From Phycomyces nitens (lineage: Eukaryota > Mucoromycota > Mucoromycetes > Mucorales > Phycomycetaceae): DNA of 64,000 nt. Location: contig JAHRBC010000003.1 in NCBI GenBank assembly GCA_022702545.1, positions 620,001-684,000 of the forward strand, read 5' to 3'. Of this stretch, positions 22,001-34,430 are shown one piece after another. The notes under the pieces were generated by a model, which did not search any database, was not told where the DNA came from, and worked only from the letters and a program-made list of their open reading frames with translations. The first letter of the stretch is position 1. Each line of letters begins with the position of its first letter. The translations under genes were made by a program, and so were the position numbers.

Positions 22001-25000
22001 GTTACTTCTATGACAGAGACGACTGTGCCGTCAAAGTTGACGTCTCTATCTTTTTTTCTTTTCGTTATACCTTATTCCTTTTCCCCCCAGTATTTAGAAG
22101 TTTATTATTTATTATTTATTTTATATATTTTCAAGTATTTTCTTTCGCTCTCATGGGTGACCTACATGTCTAAAGGCACCAGGCCTTGGCACACCCACAA
22201 AATAAACAAAATACTTTTACCTGTGCCGTCAAAGTTGGTCCATCTACTTTCGCTCCCCACTCCACCACCATGTTAGCTTTGTTTGTTTGTTTGTTTTTGC
22301 TTTGGACCTTTAAAGTGGCCATTACATGGGCTCCTTGTTTCGACAGTTATCCCAGTATTTGTAAGAATGCAAAACGAATCATTTGAAATGACTTTTATTC
22401 CACACTTTTGCAAGCACAGTATAGTGCACATAGTCCCGTTTTAGTTTTGTCCCCTTTATATGAATATTTTCATTGGGTGCATTTCTCAAGTACTCATGTT
22501 GAATAGCAAGATATTGAAAAAAGAAAAAGAAAAAAGTACAAAAAGATACTCACCTATTTAAAAATATGACATTGATTTTGATTGGCTGTGACATTACTTG
22601 CTGGATGCACTGTATCTTGTACTCAAATTAGTAGCAAAATCAAGTCACTGGTAGTAATAGGTTTAACAAAAAAAAGAAGGCTTGAATAAACCAAAGTCTC
22701 TGGTACTCCATATGTCAATTAGGTTTATGTGACAAACACCAAGTTCTTGATGAATTGGTACTTGCCTTTGTCATCTTCAAGTAAACATGTCCAAATGCCT
22801 TTTTTTTTTTTTACCATCAAGATAATATATATGTATATACGTATATTAGCAATGCTCTTGCTGCAAATAAATATCATGCGAGTAATTTGCAAAAGAAATC
22901 TTCAAGGAAATATATCTAAAATCTTGGTCGTTTAAAACAAGGGCCTATTGACTAATTCCACACTGAATACCATACTAGGGTCTCTTACATGCAAAAAAAT
23001 AAATAGCTTCAACAAAAACTATTGCTGATAACATTTCATAATGTTTTATTCTATTGCCAAAATATAAGCTGTAAGAATATGGCTAAAAAGTACACGGCTA
23101 CATAATCTTATTCTATTTTAGTGTGGACGATCCCTTTAAGCCTAAAAAAAAGAAAGATGATTCAACGCCATTGTCACGTACCTTGTAATCCGATGGTCAC
23201 AATGGCTACTTGCTCTTTATCCGAAAACGTACAGAGTACAAATCAACCTTGGCTTAGATGCTTTTACAAGTGCACAATTAATTATTTCCTTTTCTGATTG
23301 GACCAGAAAGTCCCCATACTTTCTTTGCCACAATCAAGCACTCTAAAAATAATAAATGATAAGATGTGGCTCAAAATATCAAACTCTTTAAATCGGTACC
23401 TCCAAAAGGTTCCAACATCTAGGAATATTTTTTATTATTATTGAAGTCTAGGTAAAAAAAAAGAAGCTAGTACAAGCTAATTGTATTGCCCATGTCTTGA
23501 AAGCTTTGAGGCCTTATCACATTTTATGATATCAAATCGATACTCTTTGACATCTGCTTGTATCAGAAAATGGCAAATAATGCTAATAATAATAATATTC
23601 CCAAGGGCCAAGTCAGGGCAGGGAAATATATAGTCAAGAATGTCAAGATATCATGATAGGTATCCTTAATTGTATCTGGAAATGATGTGAAAACAAGGGT
23701 AAATTGCCAATCAGAAAATGTGTCTCTAGAAACTGTCGGCCTCTTGTTCAAAACAATCTAGGTCGACAAGGCTGGTTAATCATCTGTCTATTGGAACCAA
23801 TAAATAAAGAATATATTCTTCCTATTCATATACATGTTCCATGTATGCAGCAGCTACACAAAGGAGCCAATTCTCAAGCAGTGAAACCCAAAGACAGATA
23901 ACCTTACGCTACACTTCTTAAGCAGGCTCATGCCAATTGGTTATCAACAGCAACCAATCACAGATAGAAATTCCATTGTACGACTTTAAGCAATACAAGT
24001 GTTTGACGGATTTCCTCCTTGAAAAAAATAATTATACCAAAATTCAAATATTCCATGTTGACAGTGATATATTTGGTACCAGATGCGAGTTTTTAAATAG
24101 ACTGCTTATGATTTGAAAGCGTATCCAAGTAAAAGCCCTTTAAACTATCCACCTTTTAATCACTCAAAATCAAATTGTTCATAGTGCCCTGACATGCATT
24201 TTATCTCTAAATTCTTTCCCTTGAAGATATTATTATTATTATTATAAAAGAACAACTTTTACAGACAAAATATATGTATATTATTTTTAAAGGTGATTAT
24301 AAAGAAATGGGTATTACACGTGTACAAAGCATTTTTACAAACTAGGAATAATAAAGATGGTCACAGTTGGTCTACTTGCAAAAAAAATTATATACACTTG
24401 GCTGATTCACTACTTGTAATATGTGGATACTATTGTCTCTGGCGAATATTCTGATGTTGTCTGCATACCTTGATATATCTGTGCAATGACAATGGACCAA
24501 GATATACCATGTAGATCTCGGTTCCAGTAGTAATCATACAGCCATATTTACAACAAACTTTACCCAAGATTCTGTCTCAAACTGCTTCAACTCAAAATAC
24601 AAGTCTTGAGATTTTGATTTTGTTCTCTGCATCATTCTCTATGGCTCGGCCACCTGGAGGTGTTCTAGACATTTTTTTTTCAGTGGGGTCCAGTTCAGCT
24701 AATATCCTGATAGCAAAAATAAAATTGCTTAATTTGACAAGGATCCCTCTATAATAAATAATATTCACTATTATATCAGTTTATGTAGGCCCTTTGGAAA
24801 TCAGATACAGTTCTAGAAAAATATCTGACAATATAGGATTCCTGGTCTACAGAACCTTTCAAAGGTTTGTACATTTCAGTCCAGATGTATCCTTTACATC
24901 ACAATTACCAAACCTTTTACGACAGTTTGGCCAGCAGTGAAATCACATATACGTTTTACATAACCTTAATCACATATACATATATGTTGCTCTATTAAGA

Positions 25001-25061
25001 CAACCACAGTATAAGATGAAACAGATAAAGTTGAATGTGAGCTCCTTAAAAACAATAATAA
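19019..25061. other. 6-kb gene-poor AT-rich sequence
   Basis: No gene can be supported. There are short open frames of 60-90 codons without motifs, and small (AAT)n and poly-A/T tracts. A few segments, such as the one at 21245-21620 on the plus strand, are open for their length but show no homology that I recognise. Confidence 0.5.
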
Positions 25062-25664
25062 TTGGATATTAACATTTGGGCGACAATCGTTTTCTCTATG
25101 GGGTATCATGATTGGAATCATACAGGGTGTTTCAATCTAGGTTGGTTGTTTTTCTTGTCTTTGAAACAAAAAGGCTGGCTGGTAAGATTACTGCTGCATA
25201 CAGAGCTGCTCTTTTATCATATGGTTTTGGGAATCCCAACGAAATTCCAACGAGATTATCAACATATGGCCACAATTTGGATATTGAGATTCTTGAAATG
25301 TTTCCATGCACCATTTTATGTACCATCTATAAAGCGAAATTCTCATAGGACTCATATACAAAAGCCCAAATATGTGGTTTATTTAATTGACACTTATCGT
25401 TGCATTTATTATCCCAATATTCCCACGCATTTGTTTTGTCATTACTCTCGCACATATCTCACTTTGGACAAGGGCGATAATGCGAGGAGCATCTCACTAT
25501 ACCCAGGTTGTCCTTTATACCTTTGTGATTATGCAATCTATCCCATTCTCTCGAATCATTCTCTTTATTGTGGTCATAATGTGCACCATTACAGTCTAAT
25601 GCTTTTTTTATTTTTTAAAAAAAAACCTGACCAGAGTTCATTATTCTATATCTTGTGGGCCTAG
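25062..25664 (+). other. 200-codon open frame of unknown nature
   Basis: A 600-nt open frame, long for this AT-rich background. Its first codon is not ATG. The predicted protein is rich in Tyr, His, Leu, Phe and Trp. Two other plus frames are also partly open here (25112-25348 and 25387-25599); the last would give a very hydrophobic peptide with two possible membrane segments. I recognise no family. It may be an orphan gene, a decayed gene whose true frame changes along the stretch, or chance. Confidence 0.3.
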
Positions 25665-26387
25665 TAGGTCCAAAGACGTCTTTGGATCGTCTCAAGATAT
25701 CAAGGGACACTTAATTATTTCTTACTTTGGAAATGCAAAGCCTATAGCCAAAACAAGAGACCAAGTTTATCAAAAGTAACCGCATGTAAATAATGGCTAT
25801 GTGTGCGTCTTTTTTTTTTAAAAAAAAATGGCAGATTCTTATTGACAAGTCATTTGAAATGATCCAATAAACGGTACTTTGCATTAAAGCTTCTTCTTAT
25901 TTGGATTTATCGATTTCATTCTACACCAATCCCAATGAATTGCATTCGCCACTGTCACTTATCTCCAACGTGACAAATACAACAGGGTAAAAACATTCAA
26001 TAGATATAGTATCTGTCGGAGATCAGCATCTTTTAACAAGATACACCTTGGACACTTTGTTTCTTTGTATAACGACTACTGATATACACAACAGATTGGT
26101 ATCATTGGGACTATTGAATGACGAAGTTTCTATATCAGTACTCGGTTTATTTTGATTCTGTCGAGGGATGCGTTTTTTTTTGGGGGGGAGGCTATGCTGG
26201 GGTAAAGGTCGTGTTTGTATTTACATTTACATTTACATTTGTAAGCCAAGGTTGCTAATGCGCAACTAGAGACCAAACTCTATAGAGCCCGCTTGGCTTT
26301 TTTCTTCTTCTTCTTCTCTTCTACCCTCGAGCACTAGGACATTCCCGCAATTTGACATCATATAGCTAGCTGCATGATGTGAATAGG

Positions 26388-26513
26388 CTAGTCAAGAGTG
26401 ATCTTGATACACTGGATATTCTTGGTGCCGAGTGTAACATTTGCTTCTCACTCCGGGCAATTTTCCAAGCGCTGAGCATCCTCACCAGGATCATCTTTGT
26501 TACCAGCGTACAC
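26388..26513 (-). pseudogene. possible pseudogene exon, unknown small protein
   Basis: After a possible acceptor (TTAATTAAAG) the minus strand reads VYAGNKDDPGEDAQRLENCP, then E, a TGA stop, then EANVTLGTKNIQCIKITLD and TAG. The TGA could be a mutated TGG (Trp). Codon choice is GC-richer than its surroundings, as in the real genes here. No upstream exon or family was recognised, so this is tentative. Confidence 0.35.
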
Positions 26514-28709
26514 CTTTAATTAAAAAAAGACACCACACCAAATCTCGCTTTATTTCCTTTTAATATCGGTATAGGGTCGGCTTGATAGGATATCTAAGCT
26601 ACACACGTGAATAGAAGAGCATGCTACATGTCCAAGTAGGGAAAAGCGACGCAGATGCTTATGTACGAACACAGGTACGACGGAAAAGAGGGTGGGTAAG
26701 ACGAAGGGCGCGAGAGGCAATAACTACCTTCTCAAAAGAAAAATGTGAGCAAATGTAACTTGCGAAAAAAAGATGCACAGTTAAGATTGTGTGTTATTTT
26801 TTATTTTATTTTTTTGGTACGATGTTGATAAGTTTGGAACAATTGAATTTCCCATCGAAACAAGGCTTCTTAGGCAGCATTAATGGAAAGCATTGCTGGA
26901 ATACATCTTGTATACCAAAAAGCCCCTTTATTTTGTTCCCTATAATTATTGTTACAGTGTTCCAAACCTTTTTTATTATTATTATTATTCAACAAATCTG
27001 TTTGAATACAGTGGTTGGTATTGTGGAATTTGGTTGAAATGTACTTATCAGAGCCCGTTTCTCTAGTCTTTTTAGCGCCAATCACACAAACCAATCGTGC
27101 CAAGCCAGACACATAGAACTCGGCTAGATGAGTAAAGAAAAGAGTAAACTGGGCACGCTTCTTGGCAGGAGTGTAAAACACACACATATATATATATAAA
27201 ATCCCACATTACAGTCTGACTCACAGAAATAAATCTCGCTGTTTGAAACAAGAAAGGGCGTGGATCTGTTGGTATCAGGAATGGCTTTACAGGATATGGA
27301 AATATGTACCAAATAGAACAAAATCTCCATAATACTATCTGTCATTCACGGTTACATTAGTTGATACTAAGAACAAAAGAATGCAGTTCTCAAGAGGATT
27401 TCGTAAAAAGGCAAGAATGTCAAGTATGTAATATGCACTCAGTGTCATTTTTTTTTCTTTTTTTTTCTTTTTGCTGCTGTAACTGAAAAAGATCAACAAG
27501 ATTGAGCAACATTTTGCCTTGGAATCAACGGATGAGACAGTACCTGATGTTTCCTTTTTTGGCAAGTGTGCTAAAAAGCTGATAACTTTCTATTTTTGGA
27601 TAGTTTGCGTCATTATATATCACGTGTAACTAGTGAGCCAAGCGGATAAGCATCCATAAATGTATTTTTCCCATCACGTTCTTAATTTGTAAAAAGGAGG
27701 TCAGGACAATTAGAATCTTTATGGCACGGCTCTATTGCTAAAATAAAGCCGCGACTGTAGTTTGATAGTGAAGACGGCCAAAGATTGGCTCGAGGAACTT
27801 GACAATTAAAGGCTGGAGGATGAGTTATTGAAATCAAATGACATTGGATTGCATACGGGTAAGCTAGACTTTATAGAAGTATATAAATATAATATAAATA
27901 TATATATTTTTTAGTATCTTGAAAGTTCGGTCAATGTCATAATGATGGGATAGGCTTGGAGACGTATTTGGACAAGACCCCCACCCCCACCCCCCCTGGG
28001 ATAAGCTGTGAATTATAATAGATAATCAACTCAATGGTCAGGGGTCCTCTTTGTAAATGAAAATGAGCTTTAGGTTCTATGCTTCCAGCCAAGAGCTACC
28101 TAGTACTTAGCCACCTTGCAGTGTCGATCTGATTATCCACACCCAGTAAGTCTCCTCTTGACCAAGGAATTTCACGTCCAATTGGGCATGCTCAGACTCC
28201 CGTTCTGTATTCAGATTGCTCTTAAATGAAGTCCCTTTCTCCTTTCTGACTCTAAACCTACTATCATGCTGTACTACCACTAGTGTACAGGGGTTGGGTT
28301 TCTTGAATCGAGTAGGCCTGTAGATTTGTACTTTAAAATGACCAACAAGTTCCCGTAGTTGCGGCCAAATGACACATTGGAATATTAAGGCTTATAGAAC
28401 CCAAAATTATGAATTATACAAGCCAACTCGGACACTATGGTTAGTGGCTCTGCAAATGAATAGGATCTTGTTATTAATGTACCTAATACCGGTCTTTTTA
28501 TTATAATTATTATAATTATTCAATCTTACTTGGCGCCGATGATCAAATCTAAGTGTAACACTTGGGTCTCATCGATATTACCGCGATAAATAAAAATAAA
28601 ATAAAAAAATAATAAAAATAATAAAAATAAAAAAATAAAATAAAAAATAAAAAATATTTGGCTATGGAGACCAGCCTGTTGTGTCTTGCTGGGAACTTTG
28701 ATTCCCCAA

Positions 28710-28756
28710 AATAATAATAATAATAATAATAATAGCAATAATAGCAATAATCTTGG
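28710..28756. repeat. (AAT)n microsatellite with AGC interruptions
   Basis: About eight AAT units followed by AATAGCAATAATAGC variants. Translation gives spurious poly-Asn or poly-Tyr frames. Confidence 0.85.
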
Positions 28757-28759
28757 GAC

Positions 28760-28953
28760 ACAGAGGTTGCCTGTATCTACGATCCTCATGTCTACTGGGA
28801 TTAAAACAAAAGGTTTAGACTATGAATTTCTTGAGTTTAGAATTCAAGATATTGTCAATATTTCTTTGTGGTGGAACCAACTACTTTTCTAGTGTTCAAT
28901 TCACGTGAATTTCCAAGTTTGACAGCATTTGATGCCTTGCGACAAGTCAGGGT
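28760..28953 (+). other. gene-like fragment, frame-shifted
   Basis: Two adjacent frames read plausibly: KGLDYEFLEFRIQDIVNIS (about 28810-28863), then in another frame FVVEPTTFLVFNSREFPSLT and AFDALRQVR up to a GGTAAG donor-like site at about 28953. They could be one decayed coding sequence with a frameshift near 28865. The family is unknown. Confidence 0.25.
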
Positions 28954-30197
28954 AAGAACAAACACAATAATAACAAGAGAATGGATTTGATAACGCCTTG
29001 AGCTGTCGGACTTGTCAAGATCTCTTTATGGTGCAAATGGGCTTGGTGACATTTATTCATTTTGCAGTATGTCTCGAGGTTATAAAGTTAATTCTTAAAG
29101 GAAATAATTCATTATTATTGTAATTATTATTGTAATCATCTTAATAACCATAAATCCCAATTCACCCACTCTGCACAAAAATAGATACAAAATTTACCCA
29201 TTCGATCCTTACAGACGGGCGTCTTGATGGTTTGTGTGACGATTATTATAAACTAATGTGGAGATTTGAATATTCAAAATTGACTTTTGTCCAACCATCT
29301 CTACTCGATCAGACTTTTTTTTTTACTTCTTGCCCCTTGTTCGGCAAAGAATTTCTAGTGTATTGATGGACCCTTTTAGTGATTGTTTCTATATATATTG
29401 CTACCCAGATTCCGTGCCTATTGCCGGCCCATTTGTCCAAGCTTCTTTATTCTTTATGTTTCTCTTGTTTGTTATCGATTGGCAGGTCTTGATAGAAATC
29501 GAGATTGATGAATACTAATGGAATTGAGCAAGGCAAACGTGGAGCTTAAAGGTGTTTATAAATAGAACTTGATGTTATATAAAAGATTGATACAATAGTT
29601 TCTTTTATGGCTGCAAAGATATACGCACGGGCATTTAGAGAGGATTTATTGGGGGGAGGGGAGAGGGGATCATCAGATCAACATGGAATATTGGCCTTAA
29701 AGGACTGTTACAACAGTAGACATTGGGTTAGAAGATTGGGGGGTATTCGCTCAGATTTCGAGTGTCTCTAAACATGAGGAGATGGCTGCCTTTTACAGCA
29801 TCTGGACAGAATAAGCAAAATAACTAGAAGGATGCCCTGTCTGTTCCAATCAGAATATGGCTTACAATTGACCTAGAAGCTAGTCTAGACTATTCCCAGA
29901 TCTTGGCACATATAAATAAATGGCTGGATTTGATAGACACAGTGTAACTAGCCATTATAATCTTCCCAGCATAAAGCATACACCCATTATATATATTTAT
30001 ATATATATTTATATACGGTTTTTGATATTGCCTTTTAAAGAATCTTGAAAAAAGTATATATATACAAGATGTATGAGTACAAAACTCTTGTCTGTTCTTC
30101 CATTCTATACAATAACCCATTGCTCTTCTTCTTCTTCTTCTTCTTCATTATTATCATTATTATTGCTTCCAACCTTTCACATTTAACAATCCACACT

Positions 30198-31115
30198 ATG
30201 CCTGCCGTATTGAATTCACCCCAAAACCGCCAAAAAAACAAGCCTATTAAATGGGCAAACCAGCGCGTCCGCACTGCCAAACAACCTCGAGTACATAAAC
30301 GCACCGTCTCCAGCGCGTCGTCCTGGTCTAACCATTCACGTACCTCTACTGGATCTTCCTTCTCTTCTGTTGCCTCTGTAGATCACACACCAAAAGACAC
30401 CAAACCTGTCAGTGAGATTGATCGACTAGTAACCGAACTCGCCTATGCATACGACTCTGTGGCAACCATCACAGTTCACTTTGATAGCCTTCGACATGCC
30501 TATGCGTGTTCAAAGTCAGAAATCGACAGATCGACAAAGGCGACACGGCTGTGTGATATGGAAAAAGAACTCTTGACTGCTTACGACGACCTTGGTCTCC
30601 AGGTGATTCACCTCGAACGAAAGATCGTCAAACTTGAAACACGACTCACAACCCTCCGCCTCAAAGAGTCAGAAGAAGCACTGCCCAGTCCAGTCAAGCA
30701 AGAGTCTCCAATGGAGCCTGACATGCTGTTTGATTCGCCCTCGTCTCTATCTATGGAAGTCAAGGTTGAAGACGATGAGGATGAAGAGATGCTACGAAGC
30801 TGGGTGTCCAAACCACAGCAACCTATTGGTTCGCCAGTTCTCTATGAAGATAACCCTTACCTCCTTATGAATGAGCAGTATATGGTATCTCGTATGGAAG
30901 GCTGTATGACCCCTGAGTACGCCTATCAGCATCAAGACGGGATGACTTTCTACGATGCACCTTGTTACGCCATCTCTGGTCAGGAATCCATATCCATCTT
31001 GCCCTACGCTCCTCTCTACTATGAAAGTACTCTTGCCAGCCCAACATCTCCCACGTTTCCCATGACAGTTGGCTATCCTACCTGGACATCTTCGCCCAGA
31101 GCTGGACTGACCTAA
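30198..31115 (+). CDS. coiled-coil protein with acidic segment, unknown function
   Basis: Intronless frame of 305 codons from the ATG at 30198, chosen because the upstream in-frame part translates a CTT-repeat leader. The first 60 residues are basic and Ser-rich (NQRVRTAKQPRVHKRTVSSA). Residues about 75-160 are mostly helical, ending in a Leu-rich heptad stretch (VIHLERKIVKLETRLTTLRL). This is followed by Pro/Ser-rich sequence with an acidic block (VEDDEDEE, about residue 195) and a Tyr/Pro/Met-rich tail ending SSPRAGLT. Base composition and codon use match the real genes of the window. The layout of a basic start, a coiled coil and an acidic region would fit a nuclear protein, but there is no recognised domain and I assign no function. 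Confidence 0.75.
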   Translation: MPAVLNSPQNRQKNKPIKWANQRVRTAKQPRVHKRTVSSASSWSNHSRTSTGSSFSSVASVDHTPKDTKPVSEIDRLVTELAYAYDSVATITVHFDSLRHAYACSKSEIDRSTKATRLCDMEKELLTAYDDLGLQVIHLERKIVKLETRLTTLRLKESEEALPSPVKQESPMEPDMLFDSPSSLSMEVKVEDDEDEEMLRSWVSKPQQPIGSPVLYEDNPYLLMNEQYMVSRMEGCMTPEYAYQHQDGMTFYDAPCYAISGQESISILPYAPLYYESTLASPTSPTFPMTVGYPTWTSSPRAGLT

Positions 31116-31646
31116 GGAACACTTGAATTCATATATATGTTTATTGTTTTTTATTATTTTGTAAATCTTCTTGGTCTCTCATTTCTATCATACTATCTTA
31201 GATGTCCATACATGTTTTTTTGTTTTCTGTTTTTATTTCATTCGTGCACATATTCATATCACTCACTCATTCCCTCCCAACCTATGCATTTTTTACCATT
31301 TCATCCATGCACATATGATTCTTTATCTGCACCCTCGTAAATAGCTGCCACTTTTTATTTTTATTTATTTATTTTTATTTATTTATTTATTTTGTATTCA
31401 TGTCATTTGTTTTATCTTCAGTTTGATTTCATGAATGCTCTTTTTTGTATGTATCATTTTAACAATAGAAAAATAAAACCAAATATACATATATATATAT
31501 CTGTTATTCATTTGGTGTACGGGCTAGGCCGGAAATTTGATATTTTAAATATACTCTAGCAAGATCGCATCCCAACCTATCAGTAAATGAAATCGTGATG
31601 GTCTTCTCTCACTGGCTCCGCATCCAGATATATAAATATATACATG

Positions 31647-31674
31647 CGTGTGTGTGTGTGTGTGTGTGTGTGTG
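31647..31674. repeat. (TG)n microsatellite
   Basis: About 13 TG units. Confidence 0.95.
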
Positions 31675-32028
31675 ATACAAGTAAAGAGTTGCATAACTGG
31701 AGAACAAAGGCGTGTGTTTGTATGTAAGTGTAACAAGAACTCTTATCGTTTTTGTATTTATTATTGAGTAGACCACCAGAATATATATATATATTTTAAG
31801 GAGGATTTGTTTGTAAAAGCGCGATGGAGAGTATATATTTAAAGATTTTTATATATATTTATTTATTTTAAATTATTAATGCTACTTGATTAAATTTTAC
31901 TACCTTTAGAATCGTTATTTCATCAACACTGATCATTATAATGAAATAACGTTATTTTTATTATTCTGGCTCAAACTCAAATTGCCACAATCGTTGATTG
32001 CTATTGTATACAGCGGCAAGTCTGACGG

Positions 32029-32031
<3 letters not shown>

Positions 32032-32068
<37 letters not shown>

Positions 32069-32077
32069 CGCACACAC
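32032..32077. repeat. (CA)n microsatellite with CG interruptions
   Basis: About 22 CA units including two CG variants. It lies 360 bp from the (TG)n tract, so the two tracts are complementary. Confidence 0.95.
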
Positions 32078-32587
32078 TTTCGGTATTCTAGGCGGGGTGC
32101 AAAGGTTGAATTATTACAAGCATAAATAAATAAAAAAATAAAATAGAAAAAAAGGGGGGAGTAGAGACAAACGGACATTCGGTCCTTTGCCATATTTCCT
32201 CATTAAAACAAGATTCGATCGGCTCATGGCGCAAAAAGGGTGGCCAACATCCTTGGGACAATATTCCTCTCAGGACACCTGGCCTGGGTTCCATATCATA
32301 TCCAATTCATCCTTGCCCCCAATTGTTAGACATTTCTTATACCAACTGCCTATACACCTGGGGGACATTGGAGTGGTCCAAGCGTTGCACAAGTGCAGTA
32401 GCTCTCCGACCCTTGGAAATCCCGGCTCTAAGTTCCGGTTGAATATCATTTTGCCTAAATTTATTGCAAAGTTTTATATAATATATTGAGGGGAGCCAAA
32501 TGTGCATTTGGTGAGGATAATATACATGTAATTTTACGCCCAATGAGCCGGGCTATTGTTCAATTCTGAAATTGTACATGACAAAAA

Positions 32588-32614
32588 ATAATAATAATAA
32601 TAATAATAATAATA
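32588..32614. repeat. (AAT)n microsatellite
   Basis: About nine AAT units. Confidence 0.95.
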
Positions 32615-33077
32615 GCTAAAAAAACCATTACCCAGGAAGCCGGAGAATCCAAAACGATCTTTCTGTTTTCTTGGTGCCAAGACCCAGATCTGTCTGACAA
32701 GAGATGGTGTAATTAGATCCTGGCAATATATGTCTTTATCTATGCACCTGCTGCAATCCAGGGTCACTCACAAGTTGTAATGCTGTATTTGTGAAAATAG
32801 GCGTTGAAATAAGAAGAAGCAGAAGAACAAGAAGAAGAACATTTAACATGCTGGATTAAGACTCCTATCTGTTTCATTCTGGGGTTAATTCGCACCAATA
32901 ATACGGATATTCTGGAGCTCACTATCAGATTAGTACTTGGAGTCGACAAAATCCATATTCCATTACTGACACATATGCATTACACACACACACACACAAA
33001 TAGGCTCAGAGCAACAATACCAGTCACTCTTTCTCTTTCCTTTGATTCCCTAGTAACATGCCCCAATGTGCTAAGCC

Positions 33078-33079
<2 letters not shown>

Positions 33080-33133
<54 letters not shown>
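33080..33133. repeat. (ATT)n microsatellite, 18 units
   Basis: The longest pure trinucleotide tract outside the GAA run. Confidence 0.95.
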
Positions 33134-34166
33134 GAAAGCACCAATGTTGAGATTGCCTCTAGACATTCATTTGTCCTGTGATTATATACCTTTAAAGGAA
33201 ATTTATAACATATATTTTCACCTTTTTCTTACCATATATGGGTAACGCGCGGATTTGTAACATTCCAAATTAGGTATAGTATGCGCGCCTTTTTTCTTTT
33301 CTCTCATTTAATATCGCAACAAAATGAGACAATTGTCGCATAAAAGAAATTTTGCGTTTTTTATTTTATTTTTTAACCAGTTTCAATCCAAAACAAACTA
33401 GTCAATTGGCGGCTGCTTTCTCCATTTAATGTCCATACCGGCCAACTACAGTTTTGTGGTAGTTTGATTGTTTGATCTGTCAATGCTGGTTAGGATTTGT
33501 TGGCCAGGTACAGAGGTATACAGAAAGACGTAAAGACCCTTGTACAGATGCAAGCAGTACTAAAAGGCTTTGGTGGGACAGCACTGATGAAAGTCACTGA
33601 TTGCGTCGACATTCCAAAGATTTGACACTGATTTCCAGGCATTCTCAGATCTTTATATCCTTTTCATGAAACCAAATAGCTGTCTTGACCTTGGCAAACA
33701 CAACTGTCTAATATTTCAGAAGGATCTTGTGCCATGTACTTTTAATGTTGACTGATGATGACGGACTAATACGATTTGGAATATCAGACAGAGATGAGTT
33801 GAAGACAGAATTTTGACATTGACTGGAAGGATTTGCATCAATAATATCCACACCAATCTATACGCATACGAGCTGACATGAGCAAGAATATCTAAAGAAT
33901 CAACCTGCTAATGATCCAGTTTTGAAGATGAGTAGAGAGAATTGCTGTTTATATGCTGGAGTGCCAAGTCTAGAGTGTCAAGTGTCTTGAGAATTCTCGG
34001 GTTTGCCAAGTACTATGACCCAGTAAACATGACGTCGATTGAGTACACAAACATTTAATGTCATAAAGTGCTTCATGTTCTTACTATTGATCTAGATGGT
34101 AACGCCAGATACGAAAAAAAATCAACAATTCCAAGAAATTCACTGTCATAAATGTCGTGACTAACT

Positions 34167-34430
34167 TCAGCAAACCTTGGACAGAGGTAAAGGGTTGCTT
34201 GAAATCTGCAAACGGATTGCCTTGAGCAAGATATCGGGCAAAACCAACTTATTGACTAGTGAAATCAGAAAAACTAGTCGAGTGATTGTGGACGAAACAA
34301 CGAAAGAAATCCGCAACCTCAAAAAGCATTTAATCACATAAACAGTCTTTGGCACAGGGAAATCGATTATGGAGTAGATCTTGGTAGGATCTATGCTTAC
34401 ACCAAATTCATATATATATGAGCTTGGCAT
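34167..34430 (-). pseudogene. Ty3/Gypsy polymerase fragment
   Basis: The minus strand reads FGVSIDPTKIYSIIDFPVPK followed by TVYVIKCFLRLRISF. This is the junction between reverse transcriptase and RNase H in Ty3/Gypsy retrotransposons: the GVSVDP-K-I-I-WPVPKT-LRSFLGL pattern. Catalytic YxDD and RNase H motifs are not readable on either side and no LTR pair was found, so this is an old fragment. Its limits are those of the open frame only. Confidence 0.65.

Larger units (their letters stand above)
25665..30197. other. gene-poor AT-rich sequence with small coding-like remnants
   Basis: Apart from two weak gene-like fragments listed separately (26388-26513 and 28760-28953) nothing can be assigned. 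A minus-strand stretch at about 27050-27170 reads KRAQFTLFFTHLAEFYVSGL, which looks gene-like, but it has no identifiable neighbours. Simple repeats include (TTTACA)n near 26220 and A-rich AAATAAA runs at 28586-28650. Confidence 0.5.
31116..34166. other. intergenic with many microsatellites
   Basis: The first 350 bases are a T-rich 3' flank of the coiled-coil gene, with TTTATTTATT runs and an AATAAA at about 31472. Beyond it lie (TG)n, (CA)n, (AAT)n and (ATT)n tracts. The segment at about 33480-34166 may be the decayed downstream part of the Gypsy element, but I could not read any motif in it. Confidence 0.5.

Noticed and set aside
24430..24940. Possible LINE-type sequence (a peptide like LYGSATW)
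   Set aside because: A single short resemblance with stops all around. No reverse transcriptase motif could be read nearby.
28526..28789. Poly-Leu, poly-Tyr and poly-Asn frames
   Set aside because: They only translate the (AAT)n microsatellite and A-rich runs.
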